DNA of 64,000 nt from Saprospiraceae bacterium UBA7328 (lineage in GTDB: Bacteria > Bacteroidota > Bacteroidia > Chitinophagales > Saprospiraceae), in NCBI GenBank assembly GCA_002471345.1, contig DKPS01000051.1, positions 20,984 to 84,983 on the forward strand, in the 5' to 3' direction. Of the stretch, positions 28,506-37,617 are shown in pieces. The notes below the pieces were generated by a model, which worked only from the letters and a program-made list of their open reading frames with translations, ran no database searches and was not told the origin of the DNA. A program made the position numbers and the translations under genes. Numbering within the stretch: position 1 is the first letter of the stretch; the number at the start of each line of letters is the position of its first letter.

Positions 28506-29258
28506 GTGAAAATCATAAAGACTATTTTAAAAGTACTCCTAGGAATAATTGTGTTGCTAGTCGCTGCTTTTTTTATTCTAAAGGCGATTTATTCAAAAGA
28601 TTTGCCTCAAGGAGTTAAAGGTCCTGAAGCAGAACAATTAGCTCAAAAAATGCTGACAGCGATAAACCATGTTGCATTCGACACGATTCCATATGTAAAA
28701 TGGAGTTTCAGGGGAGAGCATCATTATGTTTTTGACAAAACTAATAATACCTCTAGAATCTCATGGGGAGAAAATGAAGTTCACCTGAAGATGGATGAAG
28801 TAAATGGTAGAGCATTTGAAAATGGATCAGAAGTCAAAGATTCAGATACAGCCGATAAATTGGTAAAAACAGCTTGGGGATATTGGTGTAATGATTCATT
28901 CTGGTTTAATGCACCTTCTAAAGTTTTTGATAATGGAACGGAGAGATCAGTAGTCACCAATGAAGATGGGTCTAAATCACTGATGGTTACTTATATCAGT
29001 GGAGGAGTCACTCCAGGAGATTCATATCTATGGCACTTAGATGATGATGGATTACCTAATTGTTATCAGATGTGGACTAAAATTATTCCTATCGGAGGAG
29101 TTTCTGCTTCTTGGGAAAATTGGGTGGAGCTGCCAAATGGGGCAAAAATATCCTCCTTTCATAATATTGGAGGTAAGATGCCTTTGGATATTGGAGATAT
29201 TAAAGGGGGCTTCACTTGGAATGAATTAGGTTTTGATTCTAATCCAATTCAGTTATAG
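28506..29258 (+). CDS. Conserved hypothetical membrane-anchored protein
   Basis: 250 residues from a GTG start. One N-terminal hydrophobic segment (about 7-27, ILKVLLGIIVLLVAAFFILK) anchors the protein, and the rest should be periplasmic. The soluble part contains many aromatic residues (KTAWGYWCNDSFWFNAPSKV, SWENWVELPNGAKI) and looks beta-rich, perhaps a lipid- or ligand-binding sheet. I do not recognise a characterised family. It is followed by a strong bidirectional terminator and is divergent from the glycosyltransferase gene with 45 bases between. Confidence 0.8.
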   Translation: MKIIKTILKVLLGIIVLLVAAFFILKAIYSKDLPQGVKGPEAEQLAQKMLTAINHVAFDTIPYVKWSFRGEHHYVFDKTNNTSRISWGENEVHLKMDEVNGRAFENGSEVKDSDTADKLVKTAWGYWCNDSFWFNAPSKVFDNGTERSVVTNEDGSKSLMVTYISGGVTPGDSYLWHLDDDGLPNCYQMWTKIIPIGGVSASWENWVELPNGAKISSFHNIGGKMPLDIGDIKGGFTWNELGFDSNPIQL

Positions 29259-29283
29259 AGAATTAAGAATAGAATAAATTAAG

Positions 29284-29318
29284 TTGGGTCGTCAATGCTA
29301 TGAGCACTGACGACCCAA
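29284..29318. terminator. Bidirectional terminator hairpin
   Basis: TTGGGTCGTCA (29284-29294) pairs with TGACGACCCAA (29308-29318); inside, TGCT and AGCA pair around an ATG loop, giving a nearly continuous 15-bp stem. A T-rich tail follows on the plus strand and an A-rich stretch precedes it. It separates the hypothetical gene from the convergent aquaporin gene. Confidence 0.85.
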
Positions 29319-29341
29319 TTTATTTTATAGGTCTATAACTT

Positions 29342-30073
29342 TCAGAGTAACGTAGTATATAAGACACCAGCCAAAACTCCGCCCAATATAGGTCCAAGTA
29401 TAGGAATCCATGAATATCCCCAATTGCTATCTCCTTTATGAGTTATTGGTAGTAGCATATGCATTATGCGAGGCCCTAAATCCCTTGCTGGGTTGATCGC
29501 ATATCCAGTTGTACCTCCAAGGCAAATGCCTACGGCCAATACTATTAATGCTACTGGCAATGCTCCCACAGCTCCAAGTCCAGGAGTAACCCCGCCCTCA
29601 GTTACGAAATTTGGAGCAGCAGCATATAATACTGCTGCTACAAGTACAAATGTACCTAGGAGCTCAGAAATTATGTTGTTGAATGTATTCGGAATTGCAG
29701 GCCCTGTGCTAAACGTCCCTAAAATATCTCCAGCATCCTCTGTTCTATTATAATGATCTCGATACATTACCCATACTGCCATAGAACCTAGCATTGCACC
29801 TATCATTTGTGCTATGATGTAATTAGCAACACCAGACCATGCAAACTTGCCTGCCATTGCTAATCCAATTGTAACGGCAGGGTTAAGATGTGCTCCACTT
29901 GCTTCACTAGATACAGTGACCCCAGCAAATACTGCAGCTGCCCAGCCAAGAGTAATAAGAACCCAACCTGAATTTCTTCCTAAAGTATCTTTAAGTGTAT
30001 TGTTGGCACATACGCCTTGTCCTAAAAGTATGAGAACAAATGTTCCTAAGATTTCGCCTATAAATGGTGTCAT
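29342..30073 (-). CDS. MIP family channel, aquaglyceroporin (GlpF-like)
   Basis: 243 residues with six membrane helices and two half-helices. Both NPA motifs are intact: GAHLNPAVTIG (NPA 64-66) and GYAINPARDLGPR (NPA 194-196). The aspartate after the second NPA-R (Asp198) is the mark of glycerol facilitators rather than water-only aquaporins, so glycerol or similar small polyols are the likely solutes. No glycerol kinase is nearby. It lies 32 bases downstream of a thioredoxin-like gene on the same strand, and a hairpin covers its start codon. Confidence 0.93.
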   Translation of the reverse strand: MTPFIGEILGTFVLILLGQGVCANNTLKDTLGRNSGWVLITLGWAAAVFAGVTVSSEASGAHLNPAVTIGLAMAGKFAWSGVANYIIAQMIGAMLGSMAVWVMYRDHYNRTEDAGDILGTFSTGPAIPNTFNNIISELLGTFVLVAAVLYAAAPNFVTEGGVTPGLGAVGALPVALIVLAVGICLGGTTGYAINPARDLGPRIMHMLLPITHKGDSNWGYSWIPILGPILGGVLAGVLYTTLL

Positions 30074-30095
30074 TTCGTTTTGTTTTAACGAAATG
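30071..30095 (-). promoter_or_regulatory. Hairpin covering the aquaporin start codon
   Basis: Read on the minus strand, CATTTCGTT (30095-30087) pairs perfectly with AACGAAATG (30079-30071) around a 7-base loop. The final ATG of the 3' arm is the start codon. In the mRNA this 9-bp stem would occlude initiation, suggesting translational control or processing between the thioredoxin-like and aquaporin genes. Confidence 0.45.
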
Positions 30096-30105
30096 TAGTA
30101 ATCTT

Positions 30106-31401
30106 CTAAGATAATTCAGCTAATAGTGCTTCTATTTCTGAAGAGTCTTCTCCGTTTGATTGGATGATCTTCAAAGTCTTTTTTGCAAGTTTTTTTGCTT
30201 CCGAGCTTTTACCTAGATGGCTAAGGATTTTGCATTTTAAAATAAATAGATTTGAATCCTCTATTTCTTTGCTAAGGAGATAGTCAATGAATTGAAGAGA
30301 TTGGGGTAGCCCTTTTAAGCTTTTATCTATTTTAAGCAATGTAGATTCCTTAAGGACTTCTATATTAATAGGATTGATATTTTTCAAATAATTATCACAA
30401 TGTTGAACCAGATCAATCCATTTTTTTTCTAGTTTCAATCTTTGCATATAATAGAGGTGGGCTTTTTCTTCTGGATTCTTTGATTCGATAAGTTTGTATA
30501 ATCTTTTGGCTTCTTTTATCGTAGGTCTGGGATACCCATTATTCAGTCTCATATAAACCATGATCTGAAGATTTTGCATAGTCTTTTCTTGACCTACATA
30601 TTCATAGAACTGGGGAAGATTGTCAGAAAGGAATTCGAAAAAAGGTGATCGGACATTTTCCGTAAAGTCAAAAATAAATTTGATGTTCTTTTCTGTCTTC
30701 CAGTCTTTTTGAGTTTTTAGATATTTTTGAGCTGCTGCTGTTGTCTTGGGACTTAATAATTGCATCTGAAGATATGCCTCATGATAAAGCATTTCTGGAT
30801 TGGTGTTACTTGAATTTTCGTCATATACGTATAGAATCTTTTCAGGTTTAGATGGTACATCTTTGACACCTAGTATTACTTCCTTCTCTTTTGGTTTATA
30901 TGTCAAAGGTTTGCTTACTCTAGGTGATTCCTTCTTGACATAATTATTTGCCATTGGAGATTTAGACAAAGTAGGCTTGTTGTAGAACCTATAATTAGGA
31001 TCTAAAGCATTATGAGCCATTTGTATCATTTCATTGGCTTGAGCTTCTTTGTCAATTTTATATTTGACATTTCCTTCTTGATCCAGAATAAGTAATGTAG
31101 GTAACCAAACTACATCATATTTCATGAGCATCTCCTTACCAAGAGCTCCATCCATATTAATTTTCACATTGATAAATTTATCATTGTAAAGATTGCTAAC
31201 ACTTGGATCTGAGAAGACCTTATTCATCCTTTTGCAGGGAGCACACCATGGAGCATATGTATCGATAAAGACATATTTACCTTCTGCTTTAGCCATTGCT
31301 AGTGCTTCGTCTAGAATGTCATTGTGGAATTTTATTCCCTTAGCTTCTACAGTGTAGATGCTCAATGCGAAAAGCAAAAAAGTGAATAATAATTGTCTCA
31401 T
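30106..31401 (-). CDS. Exported thioredoxin-fold protein with helical C-terminal region, copy 1
   Basis: 431 residues. A signal peptide (cut after about VEA, residue 20) precedes a thioredoxin domain with YAPWCAPCKRM (Cys53, Cys56) and the cis-proline segment WLPTLLI. The C-terminal 250 residues are helical and TPR-like, with repeated Ala/Leu/Lys positions. Likely a periplasmic thiol-disulfide oxidoreductase. It is followed 32 bases later by the aquaporin gene and preceded by a related gene 21 bases upstream, so the pair probably forms one operon. Confidence 0.88.
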   Translation of the reverse strand: MRQLLFTFLLFALSIYTVEAKGIKFHNDILDEALAMAKAEGKYVFIDTYAPWCAPCKRMNKVFSDPSVSNLYNDKFINVKINMDGALGKEMLMKYDVVWLPTLLILDQEGNVKYKIDKEAQANEMIQMAHNALDPNYRFYNKPTLSKSPMANNYVKKESPRVSKPLTYKPKEKEVILGVKDVPSKPEKILYVYDENSSNTNPEMLYHEAYLQMQLLSPKTTAAAQKYLKTQKDWKTEKNIKFIFDFTENVRSPFFEFLSDNLPQFYEYVGQEKTMQNLQIMVYMRLNNGYPRPTIKEAKRLYKLIESKNPEEKAHLYYMQRLKLEKKWIDLVQHCDNYLKNINPINIEVLKESTLLKIDKSLKGLPQSLQFIDYLLSKEIEDSNLFILKCKILSHLGKSSEAKKLAKKTLKIIQSNGEDSSEIEALLAELS

Positions 31402-31422
31402 CTATAGTTCCTAATAGTCGCT

Positions 31423-32589
31423 TTACATGGATTGTATTCTTTCTATTAATTCCTCTACTTCTTGAGCGGGAATTTCTTTCTTGAGGTGTAAGGCTAAAGA
31501 TTTTTTAGCGTATTTAAGAGCTTCAGCGCTCTTTTTGTTGCTATGTAAAATCTTTGCATACGAAAGAAGGTAATCCTGATTTTTTTTATCATTGTCCACC
31601 GTCATTTTGGCCAATTTCTCCGCCGCATTCAGTGTGTTTTTATCATCAGTAGAATATGCCAATAATTCTTCTGATATATGGTGAAGCACCTCTGGATTTT
31701 TTTTATGAAGCTTTTTTGCCATTGTTATGGCTGCTTCAGACATTTTAAACGCATCATCTACTCCTTTATAATATTCATATTCTGATTCTAGATTAAAGCT
31801 TTTAGATTTAAAAGGGAGGTAATCCTTGCATTTTTCTTTAGCCTCAGTCAAAAGGATATCCACTTCATATTCCACAGCATTATAGACTGTAGCCCAACAA
31901 GCTGCCTCTATTTTTTCTTCTACTTTTTCTTTGGTAAAAAGCTTTTCAATATAATCTCTGTTATCAACAAAGAGATCAAACACTTTCGAGTCCGCAGCTA
32001 CTAAAGATTCATATAGTAATGTAGCCATTTCCTCTTTGGTCAGACTGGGATTTTCTCTAATAAAATCATTGGTGATTTTTTGTGAGGGCTTATCAACTTT
32101 TTTAAGCGCTTTGATATAACTTAAAACTACTTCAAAGGAATGATCGCCTTTTTCGTATTTCTCAGCATATATACCGCTTCGATCATAAGACTTGATAATG
32201 CCTTTTCCTAATTTAATAAAGTCAGGAGTTGATTTTCCACCTACTACTTTTTTTACCAGTTCTCCTTCTCCATTTACAAAAAACAATGTTGGATAAGCGG
32301 AAGGTCTAAAGGACTTTTTAAAATCACGACTTTCTGACTCTTCCATGTCCAATTTCATATTTACAAAATTGGCATTGTAATACTCTCCAACTGATGGATG
32401 AGTAAACACATTTTTTGCCATACGCTTACATGGTCCACACCATTTTGCATATGCATCTACGAATATTAACTTTTCTTCTTTTGTGGCTTTCTCTAATGCT
32501 TCTTCCCAAGTGCCTTGAAAAAAATCAATTCCTTGAGAACTCATCGTTAAAAACCCAAAACCAAATAATAGACTAATTAAAAATCTCAT
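31423..32589 (-). CDS. Exported thioredoxin-fold protein with helical C-terminal region, copy 2
   Basis: 388 residues. A short signal (MRFLISLLFGFGFLTMSSQG) precedes a thioredoxin domain with YAKWCGPCKRM (Cys51, Cys54), the classical CGPC active site. The remainder is helical and lysine-rich, related in layout to the downstream copy. The two paralogs differ in active-site dipeptide (CGPC here, CAPC downstream), so redox potentials may differ. A palindrome overlaps a candidate promoter upstream. Confidence 0.88.
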   Translation of the reverse strand: MRFLISLLFGFGFLTMSSQGIDFFQGTWEEALEKATKEEKLIFVDAYAKWCGPCKRMAKNVFTHPSVGEYYNANFVNMKLDMEESESRDFKKSFRPSAYPTLFFVNGEGELVKKVVGGKSTPDFIKLGKGIIKSYDRSGIYAEKYEKGDHSFEVVLSYIKALKKVDKPSQKITNDFIRENPSLTKEEMATLLYESLVAADSKVFDLFVDNRDYIEKLFTKEKVEEKIEAACWATVYNAVEYEVDILLTEAKEKCKDYLPFKSKSFNLESEYEYYKGVDDAFKMSEAAITMAKKLHKKNPEVLHHISEELLAYSTDDKNTLNAAEKLAKMTVDNDKKNQDYLLSYAKILHSNKKSAEALKYAKKSLALHLKKEIPAQEVEELIERIQSM

Positions 32590-32669
32590 CTTCTTAGTGT
32601 CTTTTGCACCAGGTCAATTCTAAATATATAAAAGTGGGACGAATTAAATTCGAATGTTCATGGATAGTG

Positions 32670-32687
32670 CAAATATAACCGGTTATA
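32670..32687 (-). promoter_or_regulatory. Palindrome overlapping a -7-like box upstream of the thioredoxin pair
   Basis: TATAACCGGTTATA (32674-32687) is a perfect 14-base palindrome. On the minus strand it is followed by a TATATTTG box at 32677-32670, sharing four bases. The thioredoxin-like start is 81 bases downstream. A candidate operator; no clear -33 TTTG is seen. Confidence 0.4.
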
Positions 32688-32813
32688 ATCTCATATTATT
32701 ATGAAGAATTACATTTGTCGTTAAGACTTTGTTATAATAGTGACTAGGTTTCAGGGTTTTCTCTCACTTCAATTCAGTTGGTTGAAAATTCTCTAAAAAG
32801 ATGAAATAGAAAA

Positions 32814-34016
32814 ATGCCATCACTCCGACAACTTTACCTTAGTAATGTAGGACAGACTAGTGAACTTCCACTTCTATTAGAAGTAGATCATGCCAATGGA
32901 ATGTATATTTTTGATAGAGATGGAAAAAAATATCTGGACCTCAATTCAGGAATCTCAGTGAGTTCTTTAGGGCATTGCCACCCTAAGGTAGTCAGTGCGT
33001 TGAAATCACAATCTGAAAAATATCTTCATACAATGGTGTATGGAGAACATGTACAATCTCCTCAAGTAAAATTTGCTGAGCTCCTATTGCGTCAACTCAA
33101 AAATAAATATGAAAGTGTCTACTATCTTATGTCAGGCACTGAGGCTGTCGAGTTGGGGATGAAGATTGCCAAAAAAGCAACAAATAGGTATGAACTAATC
33201 AGTTGTACCAATGCGTATCATGGAAGTACACAAGGAGCAGAAGCTCTAAGGTCGGACTTAGATTATAAAAGTGCATATCACCCTCTTCTACCTGGTATAA
33301 ACCATATGAAATTTAATCATTTAGAAGATGTAAACCTTATAACTGAAGGCACTGCAGGAGTGATTATAGAAGCAGTTCAAGCAGAAGCCGGTGTAATTCC
33401 TCCAGATATTATGTTTTTGATTGCAGTTCAAAAACGATGCGAAGAGGTAGGAGCTTTATTTATTTTGGATGAAATTCAGACTGGCTTTGGAAGAACGGGA
33501 CATTTGTTTGCACATCAGAAGTATGGTGTCTCCCCTGATCTCATATTGATCGGAAAGTCTATGGGTGGAGGGATGCCCATTGCAGGAGTTGTAGGAAGTA
33601 AAGCACTGATGAATACAATTATCAAAAATCCAGCTTTAGGTCATATCACAACTTTTGGTGGTCACCCTATGTCATGTGCTGCTGCTCATGCATCTTTACA
33701 AGCACTTCTTGACGAAAATGTAGTTAATCAAGTATCGAATAAAGAAGCCATGATGAAAGATTTGCTTCAGCATAATATTATAAAGGAAGTAAGAAGTAGC
33801 GGACTAATGATGGCAGTGGAATTAACAAAAAGAAAATATCTAAAGCACGTTGTAAATCATACCATTGAAAATGGTGCTTTGATAGACTACTTCTTATTTA
33901 ACGATAGAAGTTTTAGAGTAGCACCACCTCTGATTATCACTGAAAAACAAATAAAAGAGGGTTGCGATATTCTATTAGCGTCAATGGATTATGCAGAAGC
34001 TAAGTATGAAAAATGA
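32814..34016 (+). CDS. Class III PLP-dependent aminotransferase (acetylornithine/ornithine-type)
   Basis: 400 residues. Fold-type I transaminase motifs are present: GISVSSLGHCHP (about 46-57), MSGTEAVELGMKIA, FILDEIQTGFGRTG (about 216-229) and the PLP lysine in LIGKSMGGGMP (Lys248). Closest in layout to the acetylornithine/ornithine aminotransferase group, but the substrate cannot be assigned because no arginine-biosynthesis genes flank it. It stands alone, divergent from the thioredoxin pair, and ends in a terminator that overlaps its stop codon. Confidence 0.9.
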   Translation: MPSLRQLYLSNVGQTSELPLLLEVDHANGMYIFDRDGKKYLDLNSGISVSSLGHCHPKVVSALKSQSEKYLHTMVYGEHVQSPQVKFAELLLRQLKNKYESVYYLMSGTEAVELGMKIAKKATNRYELISCTNAYHGSTQGAEALRSDLDYKSAYHPLLPGINHMKFNHLEDVNLITEGTAGVIIEAVQAEAGVIPPDIMFLIAVQKRCEEVGALFILDEIQTGFGRTGHLFAHQKYGVSPDLILIGKSMGGGMPIAGVVGSKALMNTIIKNPALGHITTFGGHPMSCAAAHASLQALLDENVVNQVSNKEAMMKDLLQHNIIKEVRSSGLMMAVELTKRKYLKHVVNHTIENGALIDYFLFNDRSFRVAPPLIITEKQIKEGCDILLASMDYAEAKYEK

Positions 34017-34056
34017 TGCTAAATAGCCTCTTGAGGCATTCGGCATCATTTTTCTT
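34009..34056 (+). terminator. Rho-independent terminator overlapping a stop codon
   Basis: AAAAATGATGC (34009-34019) pairs with GCATCATTTTT (34043-34053), with an inner GCCTC-TT-GAGGC hairpin (34026-34037). A T-rich tail follows. The TGA stop of the aminotransferase (34014-34016) lies inside the 5' arm. The A/T flanks make it able to act for the convergent OPT gene as well. Confidence 0.85.
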
Positions 34057-34065
34057 TTAAAAAGT

Positions 34066-35976
34066 CTAAGAAAATTTCTTTCGGGCTACTCTATATAGCC
34101 AAATACAAATTGCAATTGTTACCAATATCCCAGGAATACTTCCAAATGGCTTATCAGCTATCTTTAGCACGTCACCAGACCCATATATTGCTACTGGTAT
34201 AGCTAAAGCAATTCCAATTAATGCCTCCCCAGTGATTAATCCTGATGCGAATAGCAACCCTCCTCCTTCGTGTTCACTTTCTTTGCTCTGACCACGATGT
34301 GCTAACCATGCTATGAGTCCTCCTAGCATTATCGCACTGTCCAATTCGAATGGTAAGTATATTCCAACAGCCACTGCTAAAACAGGAGTTCTAAAAGAGC
34401 TTCCTTTCTTTTCCAAAAAGAGATCCAATAAAATGACTGCAATGCCAATAGCACCTCCCATATAGATCATGTCCCAAGGGAGATCACCTGAAAACACCCC
34501 TCTTGCCACAGATTCCATCAGTGTAGCTTGTGGGGCTTGCAATGAATCGGGCTGAGCTTCAGTGGCCGGACCAAAACCATAAGCTGTCAGTAGCAATTGT
34601 AGAACCAAAGGCATTACCAAAGCAGCACTGACTACTCCTACCATTTGCATAATCTGTTGTTTCTGAGGTGTAGCACCTAAGATGTGCCCAGCTTTGAGGT
34701 CCTGCATATTATCACCGGCTATGGCAGCGGCACAACAAACGACAGCACCTATTAAGATAGCTGCTGCTGGTCCTTTCTCGGAATCCCCGCCTAATATGAC
34801 TACTAATATCAAGGCTGCGGTCAAAATAGTAGCGATTGTAACTCCTGATATTGGATTATTTGAACTGCCAACTAAGCCTGCCATATATCCCGCTACTGCG
34901 GAAAATAGAAATCCAGCAACAACCATCAAGATTGCCATCATTCCTGATATAGCCACATCATGGATTTCTCTCAAATAGATTAAAAAAACTGGGATGATCA
35001 TGACCACAATAGCAATCATTACCCAATTCATTGGTGTATCTCTTTCTGTTCTGGGCATATCAGCAATATTGACTTTAGACCTTACTGCTTTGATACCACT
35101 ATTAACAGCGAAACTTATAGATTTTCTCAATTTTATTAAAGCCCATAATCCACCTACTACCATAGCTCCAACTCCTAAATATCTAATCTGTGAAGACCAT
35201 ATGTCGTAACCAGCATTTACTGCATCCATTCCTGTTCCTACATCAATACCATTTGATGATATGTACCAAGGAATTGCAATCCACCAACTTATCACCCCAC
35301 CAGCAAAAACGAGTAATGCTATATTGATTCCAACAATGTAACCTACGGCTATCAATGCTGGAGAAAGATTCATCCCAAAGTACCCGTATTGAGAGCCGAG
35401 CATCGAGGCTTTTTCTGCGATGCCTTCCCATAGTTTTAGACCAGATTCAGAAAATTTTACCAATGCTCCTATTAATGAGCCTATCAAGAGAAATTTAATT
35501 GCTCCTCCTTTCTTTTCTCCAGTTTTAAGTACTTCTGATGTCGCAACACCTTCAGGAAATTGTAATTTTTGCTCTACAATCAATGCTTTACGCAGCGGAA
35601 CTGTAAACAAAACACCCAGTACACCTCCACACAGCGCAATCAAAACTGTCTCCCAATAATTAAACTCTGCCCAATAGCCCATTAGCACTAAAGCAGGGAA
35701 AGTGAATATTACACCTGCAGCTAACGATTCACCTGCTGATGCAGCAGTTTGGACAATATTGTTTTCAAGAATATTATGATTCTTGAACATTCTTAAAATG
35801 GCCATAGACAGCACAGCTGCGGGAATAGATGCAGAAACTGTCATACCTGCAAAAAGTCCCAAATAAGCATTTGCTGCGGCTAATACCATAGATAATAAAG
35901 CTCCAAGAATGAAAGCCTTTATGGTAGTTTCTGGCAGGGTAGTTTCAGGACCTATATATGGTTTATGATCAGACAT
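34066..35976 (-). CDS. OPT family oligopeptide transporter
   Basis: 636 residues with around 14-16 membrane segments, normal for bacterial OPT proteins. Recognisable segments include NAYLGLFAGMTVSASIPAAV (about 36-55), FPEGVATSEVLKTGE and GSSNNPISGVTIAT. The family imports oligopeptides (or, in a metal-siderophore branch, chelates) by proton symport. It starts 23 bases after the stop of a POT-type peptide transporter, so the two are likely one operon for peptide uptake. Confidence 0.92.
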   Translation of the reverse strand: MSDHKPYIGPETTLPETTIKAFILGALLSMVLAAANAYLGLFAGMTVSASIPAAVLSMAILRMFKNHNILENNIVQTAASAGESLAAGVIFTFPALVLMGYWAEFNYWETVLIALCGGVLGVLFTVPLRKALIVEQKLQFPEGVATSEVLKTGEKKGGAIKFLLIGSLIGALVKFSESGLKLWEGIAEKASMLGSQYGYFGMNLSPALIAVGYIVGINIALLVFAGGVISWWIAIPWYISSNGIDVGTGMDAVNAGYDIWSSQIRYLGVGAMVVGGLWALIKLRKSISFAVNSGIKAVRSKVNIADMPRTERDTPMNWVMIAIVVMIIPVFLIYLREIHDVAISGMMAILMVVAGFLFSAVAGYMAGLVGSSNNPISGVTIATILTAALILVVILGGDSEKGPAAAILIGAVVCCAAAIAGDNMQDLKAGHILGATPQKQQIMQMVGVVSAALVMPLVLQLLLTAYGFGPATEAQPDSLQAPQATLMESVARGVFSGDLPWDMIYMGGAIGIAVILLDLFLEKKGSSFRTPVLAVAVGIYLPFELDSAIMLGGLIAWLAHRGQSKESEHEGGGLLFASGLITGEALIGIALAIPVAIYGSGDVLKIADKPFGSIPGILVTIAICIWLYRVARKKFS

Positions 35977-35999
35977 TTATTTGTTTTTTTAGATTTTAA

Positions 36000-37478
36000 T
36001 CAATGTATCTCTCCCATCCATCTTCTCACAATTGGACTAAAGGCTAGAAATATCAAACCTACACCCACAGGCAATTTGACAAATGTCATAAAGAGTTCAG
36101 GCATTTGTTGGACATTCGATGGGTCAAAATGCCCTCCAAAAGTACCAGCAATCAGGTTACCTAAGGCAGTGGCTACAAACCATAGTCCCATCATTTGCCC
36201 GGTGTATTGCGGTGGCGACAACTTTGTCATATTACTTAATCCAACAGGGCTTACGAATAACTCACCAATTGAATGAAAAAAGTAAGTGAGAATTAACATA
36301 AACATCCCCGCTTTCATTCCGGAAGTGGCAATTTGTGCTGCACTGACCATGAATAAGAAACCTATTCCAAGTAATATTAGTCCAAGTCCAAATTTCACGG
36401 GTGTTCTAGGGTTGAGATTTCTCTTGGCTAACCATACCCACATAGCCCCAACAATTGGAGCAAAAATAATGATGAAGAAGGAATTTGCAGACTGAAGTAC
36501 ACCTGCAGGCATCAACCATCCTAATATATTTCTTTCTGTAAAATCCCTAGCGAATAGATTAAGAGCTGATCCTGCTTGTTCGAATCCGCTCCAGAATGTA
36601 GCTCCACCAATAAAAAGAAGCACAATGACTAACACTTTTTTGATGTCCGGCCCTTCCAGTCCTCCTGCTAATAGAACATATGCAAAATAGAATAATGCAA
36701 TAAGTACAATGACATATTTCATGGCTTCTGCAACTCCAATAATAGAGGTCAAATTAACTGTGCCAGTAGTTTGGAGGCCTACTAAGGTTGCAATTAATAA
36801 TGCCGGTATTCCATATTTAAAAATTGGATTGACTGATTTTGCAGAATCTGATTTCTCTTTCTTCGGTGGTAGGCCAATTTCTCCAAAACTTTCGTTTTCA
36901 GTCTTTCTAAAATATACCAATCCAAAGAACATCCCTACTGCTGCAAGCCCAAAGCCCATGTGCCAATTATATGAAGCCAAAATTGGTACAAATATTTGCC
37001 CAAAAAAGGATCCTAAATTGATGGCCATATAGAAAATTGAGAATCCAGCATCTCTGCGTGCTCCTTTGTCATCTCCATACAAACTCCCTACTATTGAACT
37101 TATATTAGGTTTTAAGAAACCTGTACCTAAAGCAACAAAGGCTAATCCTAAGAAGAATACTGTGGTTCCAGCAGGTATTGCTAGAATGGCATGGCCAATC
37201 ATGATGAGTATTCCACCATACCAAATGGCTTTTCGTTGACCTATTATATTATCTGCGACCCATCCACCAGGGAGCGATAGTAGATATACTGATGCAGTAT
37301 ATAAACCATATGCTGCTCCGGCTGTCTCAGTATCTAGACCTAGTCCTTCTTGGACTTTATCTGTAGTCATGAAGAGGATGAGTATGGCTCTCATACCATA
37401 GAATGAAAATCGTTCCCACATCTCCGTAAAAAACAGTGTAGATAACCCGAACGGGTGTCCAAAGAAAGTTTTATTCAT
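36000..37478 (-). CDS. POT family proton-coupled di/tripeptide transporter
   Basis: 492 residues, 12-14 membrane helices. The POT signature ExxERFxxY appears as EMWERFSFYGMRAIL near the N-terminus (about 19-33), where it couples protons to transport. A further motif is FYMAINLGSFFGQ. It would import small peptides into the cytoplasm, complementing the OPT transporter directly downstream. Upstream is 139 bases of AT-rich sequence with no clear operator. Confidence 0.94.
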   Translation of the reverse strand: MNKTFFGHPFGLSTLFFTEMWERFSFYGMRAILILFMTTDKVQEGLGLDTETAGAAYGLYTASVYLLSLPGGWVADNIIGQRKAIWYGGILIMIGHAILAIPAGTTVFFLGLAFVALGTGFLKPNISSIVGSLYGDDKGARRDAGFSIFYMAINLGSFFGQIFVPILASYNWHMGFGLAAVGMFFGLVYFRKTENESFGEIGLPPKKEKSDSAKSVNPIFKYGIPALLIATLVGLQTTGTVNLTSIIGVAEAMKYVIVLIALFYFAYVLLAGGLEGPDIKKVLVIVLLFIGGATFWSGFEQAGSALNLFARDFTERNILGWLMPAGVLQSANSFFIIIFAPIVGAMWVWLAKRNLNPRTPVKFGLGLILLGIGFLFMVSAAQIATSGMKAGMFMLILTYFFHSIGELFVSPVGLSNMTKLSPPQYTGQMMGLWFVATALGNLIAGTFGGHFDPSNVQQMPELFMTFVKLPVGVGLIFLAFSPIVRRWMGEIH

Positions 37479-37617
37479 AGCTTTTTTAATCTAAATGAAA
37501 GAGATCAAAAATTTCCAAAACAGAATTTTCTTCAGTGATCTCTACTTATAAGAGCTAAAAATAGGAGAATAATTAAACGTGAAGGGATTTTATACTGGAA
37601 AATGAATATTCACTGTA

